Origin: Begonia masoniana
Taxonomy: Eukaryota > Streptophyta > Magnoliopsida > Cucurbitales > Begoniaceae
Assembly (NCBI GenBank): GCA_022432975.1
Contig: CM039512.1
Span: forward strand, 45,906,309 to 45,970,308
DNA: 64,000 nucleotides
Direction: 5' to 3'
Below are positions 9,672 to 21,835 of the stretch, piece by piece (position 1 is the first letter of the stretch; each line of letters opens with the position of its first letter). Under the pieces are notes generated by a model. The model saw only the letters and a list, made by a program, of their open reading frames with translations, ran no database searches and was not told where the DNA came from. Made by a program: the position numbers and the translations under genes.

Positions 9672-11884
9672 GGTAAGGGTTTAAAAACGTAACTTTTATA
9701 TTGGATAGAAGGTGGATAGTGAATCGAGAAAGTTACGCATTGAGATGAATAACCTGGGATAATTGTGCGAGTGTGTGCATGTTTAGAATTTATTACCATT
9801 GGAGGGATACGACTTAAGAGATGTACCGTATAAATAGACATAAACTAGACTCTAGTTGACAAACCTCTTGGGTGCTTAGATAAAGAGAATAAAGATATTG
9901 AGGCGAAGCTGGTATGTCAAACAAAATTTGAGACGTTAGAAAATAAGAGATCTTATGTAAGGAGGTGCTAAGATTATAAGAATTAGACGTTTGCTAGGAG
10001 ATATGTACCACTTTAGAAGGTTAGTCGATAAAGGGGGATTTGTTTCTCCTTTTGATGTGTTAGGTTTACAACCAACGCGACAGGGGAGAAAAGTTAGTTA
10101 AGCTAAAGACGGTTTGTGAATAATAGACGCGTCAAGTCATGAGTGCGTGTTGTTCGACAGAGTGTGTACCAAATAGGAAAAGTAAAGAGTGATTGATTTT
10201 AAACTTTTGGTTTAGAAAGATAGGAGATAAGTAGTAAGTCTAAGGTTGATACAGTTCGAGTTAAACACCGGCACCTGTGACTTACCTCCAAGATGGAAGT
10301 AGGAACTTTAGTGTTTAAAGGACCCGAGAGGTAGATCGTAACGAATAGCCATTTTCAAATTTTAGGGAAAAGAATTGATTGGAGAGTTTAGTTGGTGGCC
10401 AATTAAGTGGAACTCGAAGTGCGTATGAGTAGTCAAATGATAGGACGTGAAGCTGAAAAGTTTAGAACTTTGGGGATGTGGAAATAGTCATTACCCGATA
10501 GGTGATTAACGCCATAGTGAGTTAAAATTTAGCCTCTAAGTAGTAATTTAGGAAGCTTGGCCTGTGAGGGGTTAAGTGAAGGCCGATTCAGGTGAGAATT
10601 TAAGGAAGTCAACTTGGTCACTTTGTTATCTGATTGGAGACTTAAGAATTGATAGGGCCTGTGGTATAGACCATGACATGTCAAGTTCCATTAAAGGTAA
10701 GTGATGCTTCTAAGTTTTGGAGCATGGGAGGACAAGATTTGGGAATTTAAAAGGTTTGGGATGAAGTTGTGAATCTATCTACAACAAGTTTGCTAACAAG
10801 GAGATTATTAGATAAATTGTTTTAAGGAAGCCAAATAGAGTATGTAGAACTTAACGAGAAGGAATGACGTAATTGTAGATCTGTTAGTAATTCTCGAGGA
10901 AATCCTTGGAAGATATTAAAGATAAGTGTGAGACATTATTTAAATTAAGTAAAGGGTTTAGATTTGGAGTTAAGCCCGGATGTGAAGTCTTGCGAATCAA
11001 GGGATAAGTGAGAAGATTAACTAGATTAAATGAAGGTTGGAATAAGAGTCAAGTAGTTAAGGTTATAGGATTTTGAACATATTGGATGAGAGGAAGAAAG
11101 AATTGCACGAAGATGGTGCAAGTAAGTTTAGAAGTGATGTTGGAATAGAAGGAATAGAAAAGTTTCAACTCGTAAGTTACGTCGGTTTCCTTGTGCACTC
11201 TTTAAGGTGTATGGTGAATAGTTTAACTAATTGTCAGTGATTGACGAAGACCGAGGTAAAGTTGGACAAAAAAAAAATGAAAATGATGATGAGCGTAGTG
11301 GACATAAATGTAGAAACTTAGAGGATACCGTGAAAGCGGAAAGAAATAAATTCAATAATTAAAGCCCTGTATGCAAGGATGGCATTAGAGTGGCTAAGGA
11401 AATGTAGCGGTTGCACAAGTTGCGAAGATATAAAAGATGAGAGTGCTGAATAGGAAATAAGATAGTAGTAGAAAGAAGAGTTCAAGATGGAGGATTAGGA
11501 TGAGAGATCTACGTATCAGGTCCTTAGTGTCATAGAATTGAAGAAGCTTTGAGAGTTTGGTGTGATTAAGTATGAATTGTTGTCACGAAGGTTGAAGAAT
11601 TAGAAACTGAATGAACTTAACTCGAAGTTAAGTTAGAGGAAATTCGAGGTTCTGAATGACAAAGGATTAAGTTGAAGTCAATGAGTGTATGAGTGATTGA
11701 GTTACGAGTTCGTAGTTAGAAGGATTTTGAGCTTTGAAGACATAGGAAGCTATCAAAACCCGAATGGTGAGTAAGACCATAGGGGTGTCGATGTTAGTAT
11801 TACGAGCATTGTACTTAGATAATGTGAGGACGAGTAATTAGCAGTTTAACTATGCAATAATTTTGGGGACAAAATTCCAATTAA
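9672..11884 (+). other. Element A internal non-coding region
   Basis: About 2.2 kb without a credible gene. Stop codons are dense in all frames and there are no pol motifs. Part of it (about 10740-11200) is recognisably similar to 62510-62930 in element H. Shared blocks include tctacaacaagtttgc and gaaatccttgg, in the same order and with similar spacing. Because A and H differ strongly elsewhere, this shared non-coding tract may hold a cis-acting function such as packaging. Confidence 0.6.
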
Positions 11885-11895
11885 GGAGGGAAGGA
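11885..11895 (+). other. Polypurine tract of element A
   Basis: GGAGGGAAGGA lies directly before the 3' LTR. It is preceded by TTTTGGGGACAAAATTCC, comparable to TTTTGAGGACAAAATTT before the tracts of E (about 51037-51049) and H (about 63271-63282). Confidence 0.85.
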
Positions 11896-14557
11896 TGTAA
11901 CACCCGAGTTTTCGGGTTTCCGCTCCAAGGGTATTTTTGGTAAATAAGAAATATAGGTCCGTTTTGTGAACGAGAGTTTTTATTAGGACCCTAAGGATTT
12001 ATGGGGATTTTTAGAAGGATAAATAAATTTTTAGAAATCCAATCGACAGTGTAACGCCGAATCACGGTTTTCCGCCTATCGTGTTTTATGTCGTAAAAAT
12101 GGTAAATTAAGTCCGTTTTACGAACGGAGAGTTTCGTTAGAACCCTGGAGATAAATTGGAATGTTTAGAGAAATAAAGGAATTTCAGAGAAACCAAATCG
12201 ATAGGTTAAATAACGAAATTGATAGAAAGTTTGAGTGAGGGGCAAAATGGTAAATAGAATAAAACAATTTTAAATTTATATTAACTCTCCCTCACCCCTC
12301 TCCACTTCACGATTTTTATTTCCAGCAAACTCTCCCTCTCTCTCTCTCTGGCGCTCCCTCCTCCTCACGACGACTCCTCTCACGCCGGCGATTCAACAAC
12401 AACTCTTCTTCCGATTTCTCTTCTCCAATCGATCCTCTAGGTAAGCCCTAAACTCTAGACACGTCTAGTTGTCGATTTTGGTTGTTATTCGTTAGGTTTT
12501 ATTGAGTTAGGGTTTGACTAAATTTACGTTTTAGGTTGGAAATCGTTAGTTTTGATATATTGTTGATGATTGGTGATAGATTGACGATTTTTGGTGATTT
12601 TAGATTGAAAACGGATTTAGGGTTGGGTTTAGTGTTTGGAATATATTGTTTTAATGTATATTGGAAATTGGGGTTTTTAGGCTCGATCGCTAAGTGTGGT
12701 TTAAAATTTAGCTATGGCATATTAAAGTAGATATTATGGGTGACGCATAGGCGTTTGAATGGTCGTGATCGGATGTCGGATTAGAGAGAAAAGTGTGTTT
12801 GAATGTGCGCACGTGGGGTGTTTGATAAAATGCCCGAATGGAGAAAATGAGAGTTTTTGGAGAAATTGCCTTAGCTAGGAGCTTAGTTTAAGTTTAGAAT
12901 TCGTTTAATTAAGATCGATTTTAATGCCCTTAATTGTGAAATACTTTAGGTGGAGACGACTTTTGGACGGTGCTCGGCATAAACAGGACGCCAGGTAAGT
13001 GGATGTTAGGCTTCCGGCCCTTAAGGCCCTACATCGTGTCAACGTTAGGTTTTTCTGCTTTGATGATGATTTTCTGATTGTGGGGATTAATGAGTCGGGT
13101 AGCTTAGAATGTTAGTTGTTTGTGAAGTCCGTTAAGAGTAGTATATGTCCATGTACGTAGTGAATTGTTTGATGATATGTTTTGATGATATGTCGTACAT
13201 AGATTTCTCATGCATCATGTTTTAAAAGAAAAGTACGAAAATGTTTTAGCATATGATTTCACGATTTAAACGTAGAAACGACAACGATGTAAAACGAAAA
13301 TGTAAAGTGTCTGAGGGAAGTGGTTCACCCTTCAGATGTAAATTGTGGAACGTCCAGAAAATGTATGATATCTGAGGGAAGTGGTTCACCCTTCAGATAA
13401 AGATTTATATGTGGAACGTCTAGAGATGGAGAAACTAATCCGCCCTCCATTGGTAGAGGATTACATGTATGTACGACGAAAAATGAAATGAATATGAACG
13501 ATGAAACGAAACGAAACGATTAAGTACGATGAAACTGTAGAAACTGCATATGTTAAGCAAAATGTTTTAAATTCATATAGTGCATTCCCTTACTAAGCAT
13601 TAGGCTTAATGTATATGTTGTATGATGTAGGTGACAAGTGTGAACACGATGACCAAGTATAGATGGTCGGTGGCGGAGCTCGTGGCGGTGGCGCGTGTTT
13701 TGGCAGGGCGGGTTGACTCACGGTTAGATGTTTTTGAGAGTTTTTGGGAGAAGTTGGGATAATGATGAATTGATATATTTTTTTATATGTTCGATATGTT
13801 TTAAGGTGTTCGGGTGATTGTATAGAAAATGTAAGATGTTTTGTGATGTTTTAAAACAGGTAGGATTTGTTAAACTTTTAAACGGAACCACGCGGTTCGT
13901 TTTTATGAAACTCATTTGTGTTTTAAAGTGATTTTGGATTGGTTATGAGTTTTGGGTAAATTTAGTGTGGAAGTGTTATGTGAGAAGTAAGTGATGATTA
14001 TGTGAAGATTGAATGAAGAAGGAGAGGTATTTGAAGTGTTATTGTGTGTTAAGTGTTTTAGTGTTGAAGAAGTGGAGTGCAGGGACGTGGGAGGATGAAA
14101 GAAAGAAGAATATAGGAGGAAGAAAGTATGCTCTCTGGACAATTTCCAGAGAGCTTGGCGAGTATTCGCCTCGCGGAGACGAGCAATCGCCTCTCTTGGC
14201 GAATTGCTGGGCACTCTCTGGAGAAATCCAGAGAGTGTGGCGGCTGATCGCCACAAATGGTGGCGATCAGTCGCCACAAATTGTGGCGCCCAGGCGCCAC
14301 AATTGTGGCGCCCAGTCGCCACATATTGTGGCGCCCAGTTGCCACAAGTTGTGGCGACAAGTCGCCACCAGTCCCGGCCCTTTATATAAAAAAAAAAGAT
14401 AGGGTTCTATTAAATGATTTTCTTTTATAAATAATTGTTTATTGTTTAAAGTTTATTGTTTTAGTAATTGTTTAAAACGATTTACGAAACGAACTCCGAT
14501 TTCTAATCCGATTTCCATTTTGATTAAGGTTTCCGCTTAAGTACAGTTAAAGTTGAA

Positions 14558-14608
<51 letters not shown>

Positions 14609-14681
14609 AAAACGATTCTCACGGGTAATGGTTATGTCACGGCAAGTCCGTGGCGGCCCTGATCGGGTTGGGGTCGTCACA
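11896..14681 (+). repeat. Element A 3' LTR
   Basis: A 2786-bp copy of the 5' LTR with only scattered substitutions. It has the same leader donor (12441), 45-nt micro-exon (12950-12994) and exon 3 acceptor (exon from 13631). The extra length comes from the hairpin array at 14237-14368 (six GTGGCG-N6-CGCCAC units against two) and a longer A-run near 14562-14607. It ends GTCGTCACA, followed by the target duplication. Confidence 0.9.
14237..14368 (+). repeat. Expanded hairpin array, A 3' LTR (six units)
   Basis: Six 18-bp palindromes lie at 14237, 14260, 14283, 14305, 14328 and 14351, spaced 22-23 bp apart. Each reads GTGGCG...CGCCAC with a variable core (gctgat, atcagt, cccagg, cccagt, acaagt); the fifth unit has one arm mismatch. 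The core variation shows this is not a simple recent duplication of one unit. Confidence 0.9.
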
Positions 14682-14686
14682 TATAT

Positions 14687-15178
14687 AACTATCTAAAACA
14701 ACTTTTTCTCCAAGCTAATCCACTATACAGTTTATCCAAAATAGACCTCATCAACGACTAATTCTATATCTACCACATTCACATTCATTTACCCCAAAAT
14801 AGCTCAGAACACACCACGGGTTGGTAAGCCTTGCCAAAACACTTCCCGTCGCCACGAGCACCACCTGTCGACCACCTATGCTTTGTCATCAAGAGGAGGT
14901 TCCTCACCTTCCACTTCGTCACATACATCATACGATTTAAACAGTAAGCCTAATGCTTAGTAAGAAGTGCACTATAAATGACATATACATGAATGCATGA
15001 ATTTCGTAAAACATGTTCGGTTTATTTTTTTAACATTACATAACATGAGGAATAAGTAGGGAATTACGTAGTGGTAGGCACATGCACCACCCCGTCTACC
15101 TCGTAGACAACATGCCTTACCTGTGCATGCCATATGTTGGGTGTTTGGTCTTGCCATGAATTGCCATAAATCGTGTCA
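14687..15178 (-). mobile_element. LTR C, middle segment
   Basis: Continuation of minus-strand LTR C between element A and solo LTR B. On the minus strand it contains the branch-site block (cttactaagcattaggctta, about 14942-14961). The acceptor site is mutated here (GATGTAT instead of GATGTAG, about 14925). The following exon 3 frame still encodes an acidic 14-codon tail ending TAG (about 14876). The right end carries TGTCA (15174-15178), the slightly diverged target duplication of B. Confidence 0.75.
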
Positions 15179-17587
15179 TGTAACAACCAGCACTTCGGTC
15201 AGGTATTTATTCTGAAGACTTCTTTTTGTATGGTTGGAGGAATAAGAAAATTACGAGGATCTAAATTTACGGGTATTACTGGTTTGAGTGAAAAGTAGGT
15301 TTAGTGGCAAGATTGTAAATAAAGTTAATTTTAATTGATATATATAGAAAATGAAAATTTTAAAACCTCACTTAAACCTCCCACCCGATCCTGTAGCCGA
15401 CTTTTCCTCTCCAGGCGATTTCCTCCAAAACCTTCTCTCCGGTAGCAGACACCGATTTTCTCCACCATTGATCAGCTCTTTCTCCACTCTTTTCGAAATC
15501 TAAAGCTCTAGGTAAGGTTTAGGTGATTCACTCATTAAGTCTCCGATTTAAGGATGATTATTGGTTGATGTTTGAAGATTGAGAATAGGACGATGTTAGA
15601 ATAATGATAGTATTTTTGAGTTTCTGATTTATAGCATTGGTGATAGGATTCTAGATGTTGTTGATGTTAAGTTTGAGAATCTGACATTGGTATGAATCTG
15701 GTAATTTTACGCACAAATGCCATTAATGTTATTGGAGATTAAGCTACGCACACAAGGTGCTCGACTAAATAACTTAGAGGTTTAAACTAGATTCTAAGAT
15801 GACTTCTTTAGTTAAGATTTTACCAGCTTTGAGTTTAGATTGTTTGGGACGTATTTAACATTGATACATGAAATGTCTAGGTGGAAAGGCTTTAAGTAAG
15901 GGCGCGGCGTTACTAAGGAGTCCAGGTAAGTGAGTGTGTTAAGAATATGGCCATTAGGGCCCTACATCACAAGGGTACTAGGTATATGGTTTCGAAGATT
16001 TGTTTGATGTCTGTAACCCGTTGAGTGTCATGCTGTGATAAGTTTAGTGTTATGATGTGTTGTATGATGATGGTTCGTTTCATATGGTGTAATGTTTGTT
16101 TACACATTCATGTACATGCATCATGATTTCTTCACTGATACACGAAAATGTTTTACACGCATGATTTATGTAAAAGAATTGAAAAGGAGAAATCAAGAAT
16201 ATGAAACATATGCAATGATTAAGCGAGGGTTGGGGTGGTTTGGCCATGTCACTGTCCATGTAATGGAGCAAGATTACTGTCTGTAAGGATCATGTATACG
16301 CACTTTGCCTACTCCCCAGCACGATCCCCTCCTTAATCCATGTTATGTGAACGATGAACAAGAGTATGGTTCCTATGATACGATCAAGAATACGAACTTG
16401 AACATGACTCCCATGATATGAACAGAGAACGTGAACATGGTTTTATTAAGCATGCATTCATGAACATTTATGTATATGTTGTACTCCCTACTAAGCATTA
16501 GACTTATAGTTTAAACCTTATGATGTAGGTGACAAGTTGGAAGGTGAGAACCTCAAACCGAATGAAGATGTTTAAGTCTGGTTGCTGGAAGATGCTCATG
16601 GCGGGATTTTGTGGCTGGGCGGCGATTTGACCTGTGGATGGTGCTCCTAGTTAGTTATGGTATAAGACATTGATAAAGAAGTATAAGTAGAAAAGAATTT
16701 ATTTATGTTAACCGGTATTTGACTTATTCAGTACATGTTTAAGCTTTAAGAAGGTTTAAGATTAAAAGATTTTCCTTCTGTTTTTAGTTTTTCGCTGTGA
16801 GTTCATGTCGAGGTGAATGATGCTGAAGTGTATGATAATTCTAAAAATAAAATTTAAGTCTATGGGAGACAAAGAGTTAGCCGATCGATCAGAAAAAGTG
16901 GCGATCGATCGGTGTAGTAATGTCTGTGGAGAGAGGAAAAACAGAGAGTTGAAGTTAATAGACTAATGAGATGGACGATAAAGTTTGGACGTCGAAGTTG
17001 GTCGATGTAGTCTGGACGATGTGGTCTGGACGATGTGGCCTGGACGATGTAGTTTGGACGATGTAGTTTGGTCGATGTAGTCTGGACGATGTAGTCAGAA
17101 CGAATAAGTCTGGACGACGTGGTCTGGACGACGTGGTCTAGACGACGTAGTTTGGACGACGTAGTTTGGATGATGTAGTCTAGACGACGTGGTCTGGATG
17201 ACGTAGTTTGGACGATGTAGTCTGGACGACGTAGTTCGGTCGACGAGGCGTGGACGACGACGTCGTTCATTATAGCGGATAAATGAGATGTATCCCGAGA
17301 GGAAATTAATCGTCCTCGACGACAATTGACTCTATGGACAATAATGTCTGTGGACGACAACGTCGTCCGATTTAGTGGGCGGAAGAGTTACAACCTGAGG
17401 AGAAAATTGATTATCCGCCTGTCTTCGTTGATTTTCTTTAGGAAATTTCATTTTTCTTCAGAAAAAGAAAGAGAATATTATATATATGAATGAATGTATA
17501 TACGGATTTCTAGAGACCCTCCGTTCATAATTGATTTAGTCATGTTTTGAGATTATGGTTATGCCGCGACCTACTGGGGTCGTGACA
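15179..17587 (+). mobile_element. Solo LTR B
   Basis: A 2409-bp LTR, TGTAACAACC ... GTCGTGACA, with no internal region, so it is a solo LTR left by recombination between two LTRs. It is flanked by TGTCA (15174-15178) and TGCCA (17588-17592), a 5-bp target duplication with one change. A TATA box (TATATATAG, 15339) precedes a leader ending GCTCTAG/GTAAGG (donor 15512). The micro-exon is 15881-15925, and exon 3 starts at 16529 after a TACTAAGC block. Its exon 3 tail reads DKLEGENLKPNEDV then stop (14 codons). Confidence 0.88.
16998..17262 (+). repeat. 14-bp tandem array in LTR B
   Basis: About 18-19 copies of a 14-bp unit, consensus TCTGGACGAYGTRG, with scattered changes. Long open frames on the minus strand here (16860-17360) are translations of the repeat and are not genes. 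Two GATCGATC motifs lie just upstream (16881-16911). Many units contain ACGT or ACGTGG, cores recognised by plant bZIP factors, but this may be incidental. Confidence 0.92.
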
Positions 17588-17592
17588 TGCCA

Positions 17593-18762
17593 TGTGCCCT
17601 ACTCACTCATTACCCTCATTTAACCTTTACATTTCTTTACTTCTTTACTTGAAATCATGCGTGTAAAAATATTTTATATGCCTTCGAAGGTAAAACATGA
17701 TGCATGAGGTAATTACGCATAATATATCATCAAAGACAGTTCAAAAACGTGCACAAACATACTTAACTCATAAACAAACCTAATACGTTGTTAATAGTTA
17801 ACGTTCTAGGCTACCCGACTCATTAAAACACCACAATCATGAAAACATCTTCGAAACTCATAAATCCTAACATCGATATAATGTAGGGCCTTAAGGGCCA
17901 GAAGCCTAACACACACTTACCTGGCATCCTTAGCAATGCCGAACACCGTCCTTAGCTTGGTTCTCCTAAGACATTTCACAAATTTGTCGTTAGAATCGAC
18001 TCTACATAAATTGTTTCTAAAACCAAACAAGACTCCTAGCTGAGGCAATTTTTCTAAAACTCTAATTTACTTCTTTCGGGCATTCTATCGAGCAATTTGC
18101 GCTCACAATCTCTACAACCTCCATTAATCGCTTTTTCAACCTCTCAACCACCAAAATCAAAACAACAACCATTAATTCATCCTAACTACCAACTATAATA
18201 ATAAATACATCATCAATGGGCATTAATACGGTAAACCTAACAATTCCTAACATAAACCTATAATTTCTCAAACCCTAAAACGAAAACCCTAACGAAATAC
18301 AACCCTAAAACCGAAACTAAACGTCTAGAATAGTAGAGCATTACCTAGAGTGTTGATTCGTCGAAGAAATTGAAAAGAAAAACGGACGTCGGAGGAGAGC
18401 TGTCGGTCGATTGAAGGATCGCACGGAGAGGGGTGAAAAAATCACTTAAGGGTTGTCTGGGATTTTTCTTTCGTGGAGGAGAAAACTGAATTGGGGGGGG
18501 GGGGGGGGGGGGGGTTTATTTGTTTTTTTATAAAATTTGACATTGCAAATTACAAGTTTGCCCCTTCCTTAATTCTTTGCTTAATTCGCTAATTAACCTA
18601 TCAATTTGGTTTCTCCGAAATTTTTTTATTCCTCCAAATATTCCAATTTATTCCTAGGGTTCTAACAAAACTTCTCGTTTGTAAAACGGGCTTAATTTAC
18701 TATTTTTACGAATATAATCCTATATAACGGAAAACCCAAAAACCTGAAACCCGGGCGTTACA
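17593..18762 (-). mobile_element. LTR C, 5' segment
   Basis: Start of minus-strand LTR C (TGTAACGCCCGGG reading left from 18762). On the minus strand it has a TATAAAAA box (about 18533-18542), a leader containing a long run of one base (poly-G on the plus strand, about 18494-18514) and a donor (18344). The 45-nt micro-exon is 17965-17921, bounded CTTAG/GAGA ... GCCAG/GTAAGT. The GGCCCTTAAGGCCCTACAT motif follows. Read in the conserved phase, the micro-exon has one internal TAA, so this copy could not make the peptide. Confidence 0.78.
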
Positions 18763-20748
18763 GCCTCATAGTACATCGTTTCTACTTTACTTTTTCTTTA
18801 AAGAGTTCAATTAAAATTTTGAAATCACTTCATCGAAAACGTAAAGTGGAAGTCTTAAAATCCATAAGTGTTCATTAAAATAAAATCAACGATATCAAAT
18901 GGTCATTCGAAAACAATACTTAATAAATTCATCCATAAACATAACAAAATATTAGGTGATATAAAATTTATTTTAACTCATAAAGAAATAAAACGTAAGT
19001 TTTTCTCTTTATAGCTTCTGAATTGTTATTTGCATTAACACCACTTACCATGAGAGAACCTCTTCGACTGTATCTTTCATTCATTTCTTTTATCGCGTAC
19101 ATCATAAAATTTATCACCTACATCATAAAGTCCAAACTATGAGTCTAACGCTCAGTAAGATATGCATAAACTATTATGACTTGTATGCAGATGCAATTTT
19201 TGTAAAAATAGTCTCATCACGGTTCTTTCTTACTGGGCCTTTTATTCTTGCTTTAGTTTCGATAAACAGTCCATTGTTGGAGGTAATTCAGTCTAGGAAA
19301 GCGAGAAGACACCTCATGATCCTGTATTATGGGACAACCAACTCGTAATCCTGTCTCACAAGAAAAATTACTTTTATTTAGTTTTTCTCTCATTTTTGCG
19401 TCTTTCTATGTGTTTTTTTGTTAGTCTTTCTTTCTTTCTTTGTTCTTCGTTCTTCGTTCTCTTTAAATCTTTTTTAACATAAATTCTTTTTCATGATGCA
19501 TGAGTCATACATAAATATACGATGCAAAACATAGCATATCCTCGAGTTAATTCGTTTGTTCTTTCTATTTGATCATCACTACGTATCATAAAAACATCAA
19601 TATTTGTACATCTATCAAATCATCAAACAAGGAATATCCCAAGCGAAATCATTGTCAATATAACCATATCATCTAACAAATATCACAATCAAAAATCTAT
19701 ACTTTAACACATCCTCGAGCGACATTATTGTCAATACAATCATATAATCTAATAATACATCACAATCAAGAGTCTATACTACAACACATCCTCTAGCGTC
19801 GTCATCATCAATATAATCATAAAAGATAACATCAATCATAAATCTCATCCTATCATAATGATTAAACAAATTCAAGTCATTAATGTTGTAACGTAATATG
19901 AAACAAGTCCTCAAAGCCTTATCATAACGAAACTACTTAATCTAGCACTTTGTGATACAGACCGACCGGTCAATGCATAAAACATCATTTACCTCGATCC
20001 TTAGTACATAGACTCTTACTCACGATGATTATCCTTCACCCTTAAATTAATCTACCCATAGAATTGTTGTGTATTAGTGAAAGAAAATGGGAAGAAGAAT
20101 TTCCATGGAAAAATCCTAACAATAATGAAAATTCTAACTATCTCCCTCAAACATGTAAACTCATGTGTTTACTTGTTTGAGAGTCAAATTCTATTAGGTT
20201 TAAGCTTACCTTGGAGGTTCTACAGAAAATGAGGAGACAACTCGCAAGTTCCGAACGAAATAAGGGCTAGATTTGACGTGCATAAATTGATACAATGTGG
20301 GTGTTTAAATAGGATCAAATAAACTATAAAAATAATGGTAAATAGCTCAATATATCCCTAAAAATATAGGAAACTTTAATAAGTTTAGATATATTAAAAT
20401 TGAAAATCCTAAAACGTCAAAAACTTACTAAAATGCATTTTTGGAAGGTCTAGGCACAGGAGGGCCGTGCTGGGCCGCCCTGTGCACGTCGGCACTACTT
20501 CATGATCTTTGATTGAATAATAGTGTGGTCGCCTACAACGGCATTTTTAAAGCCTTATAGGTTGATCGTTCCACCAATAAAAAAAATTACTCTTAGTTCA
20601 ATTAATTTATCCACTTAGTACATCATTTAACTCTTATGTGGATTGTATTATTTTCTCTAAATACATTATAATCATCATAATAATAATGTATAACACAAAC
20701 TTGTATTTGAATACTTGGTTAAATCTTACCAGAGTTATTGGGTGTTAC
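18763..20748 (-). mobile_element. LTR D, left copy, inserted in a hAT gene
   Basis: A minus-strand LTR whose start lies near 20748 (GGTAACACCC, apparently TG decayed to GG) and whose 3' end is lost against LTR C at 18762. A second copy on the plus strand lies at 34338-35765. On the minus strand it has a TATTTAAA box, a leader ending CCAAG/GTAAGC, a later GAG/GTAAAT site and the branch/acceptor block TTACTGAGCGTTAGACTCATAG...GATGTAG (about 19170-19112). Its middle exon would be 59 nt, so it departs from the 45-nt rule. The interrupted hAT coding frame resumes at 20749. Confidence 0.75.
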
Positions 20749-21835
20749 CGATGGGATAAAAGAACATCAAGATTCAATTAGTAAAGTACGAAAGACAGTA
20801 AAGTATGTTCAATCTTCACCAAAATGGTTACAACAATTTGAGAGTTGTATTGACAGCCTCAAAATTACATTTAAGAGTAATGTAAGCCTTCATGTGCTTA
20901 CTCGATGGAACTCAATGTACCTAATGTTAGATAATGCTAAAAAGTATGCAAAAGCTTTTGAAAAATTAGGAGAATGTGATATGAATTTCGTATTGGACAT
21001 GAGAGAGGAAAGACCTCCTACAAACGAAGATTGGGCAAACATTCGAGAAATTTGCAAGTTTTTGAAGGTATTTTTTGACACACTGTCAAAGTTTCCACTT
21101 CATTGCATGTTACCTCAAATTTATATGGTAGTGAAGTATGTGAGGTGAAGATGATCATCCAAAAATATGTCGAGGTTGATAAAGTATTATTGAGAAGAAT
21201 GACTCTTGGAATGCTAAACAAGTTTGACAAGTGTTGGAGAAGTTTTGACAAGATCAATTCTCTTGTCTTTGTAGTCGTTCTACTTGATTCGATATGAAAA
21301 ACAAAATCTTAAAATGTTGTATGAGCATTTTTCTAGGTAATGAAAGAGCCGAAGATTTTATGAAACAAATAGAGACTTTAATGGAAAGATTATATTTAGA
21401 GTATAAAGATGATGAGTTTTCGAGTTCAAGCATTGTTGCAAATCCACCGAAGGCTTACTCTTGTCTTTTCTATACACTTTGACAATTCACTTGAGTATGA
21501 TACTTCAAGTAATATGTTTAAAGTTGATGAGTATTTGAGTGATAAAATGAAAAATACTAGGACAATTTAGACATTTTAGCATTGTGAAAAGTAAACTCGC
21601 ATAAGTATCCAATTTTGAGTCAAATAGCAAGAGATGTGTTGATCATTCCTATTTCTACTGTCACTTCGGAGTCTGCGTATAGTTGTAGTGGTCATATGGT
21701 TGACTCATCTCGTACCTTCCTATTACCGACGATAGTTGTAGCTATTATTTGCACTTAAAGTTGGATCAGTTTCAAAACTCCAAGTATGGTCGAGCTAATA
21801 GTGACTATGAAACTATTGAAAAATGTACGTTACCT
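20749..21835 (+). pseudogene. hAT-family transposase, C-terminal half, broken
   Basis: Remnant of a hAT DNA transposase of the BED-finger/RICESLEEPER group. The first frame (20749-21148) has SLHVLTRWNSMYLMLDNA, part of the RNase-H-like catalytic fold. After a frameshift, LGMLNKFDKCW and LVFVVVLLDS (about 21200-21292) match the region before the C-terminal domain. The C-terminal dimerisation domain is recognisable at about 21585-21740 (HKYPILSQIARDVL, PISTVTSESAYS). At least two frameshifts and several stops make it inactive. The N-terminal half is separated by the LTR D insertion and is not seen in the window. Confidence 0.85.

Larger units (their letters stand above)
6230..14681 (+). mobile_element. 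Element A: complete non-autonomous gypsy element with gag remnant
   Basis: A full-length LTR retrotransposon bounded by TGTAACACCC ... GTCGTCACA on both sides, with the 5-bp target duplication TATAT at 6225-6229 and 14682-14686. It lies inside LTR C. The LTRs (6230-8906 and 11896-14681) are nearly identical outside a hairpin array and an A-run, so insertion looks recent. The internal region is only about 3 kb. It holds a gag remnant with a zinc knuckle but no protease active site, reverse transcriptase or integrase. This matches the TR-GAG class of non-autonomous elements that rely on a partner for replication enzymes. Confidence 0.93.

Noticed and set aside
16860..17360. Long minus-strand open frame over the LTR B array
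   Set aside because: It translates a 14-bp tandem repeat that happens to lack stops; the peptide is a repeat with no family features.
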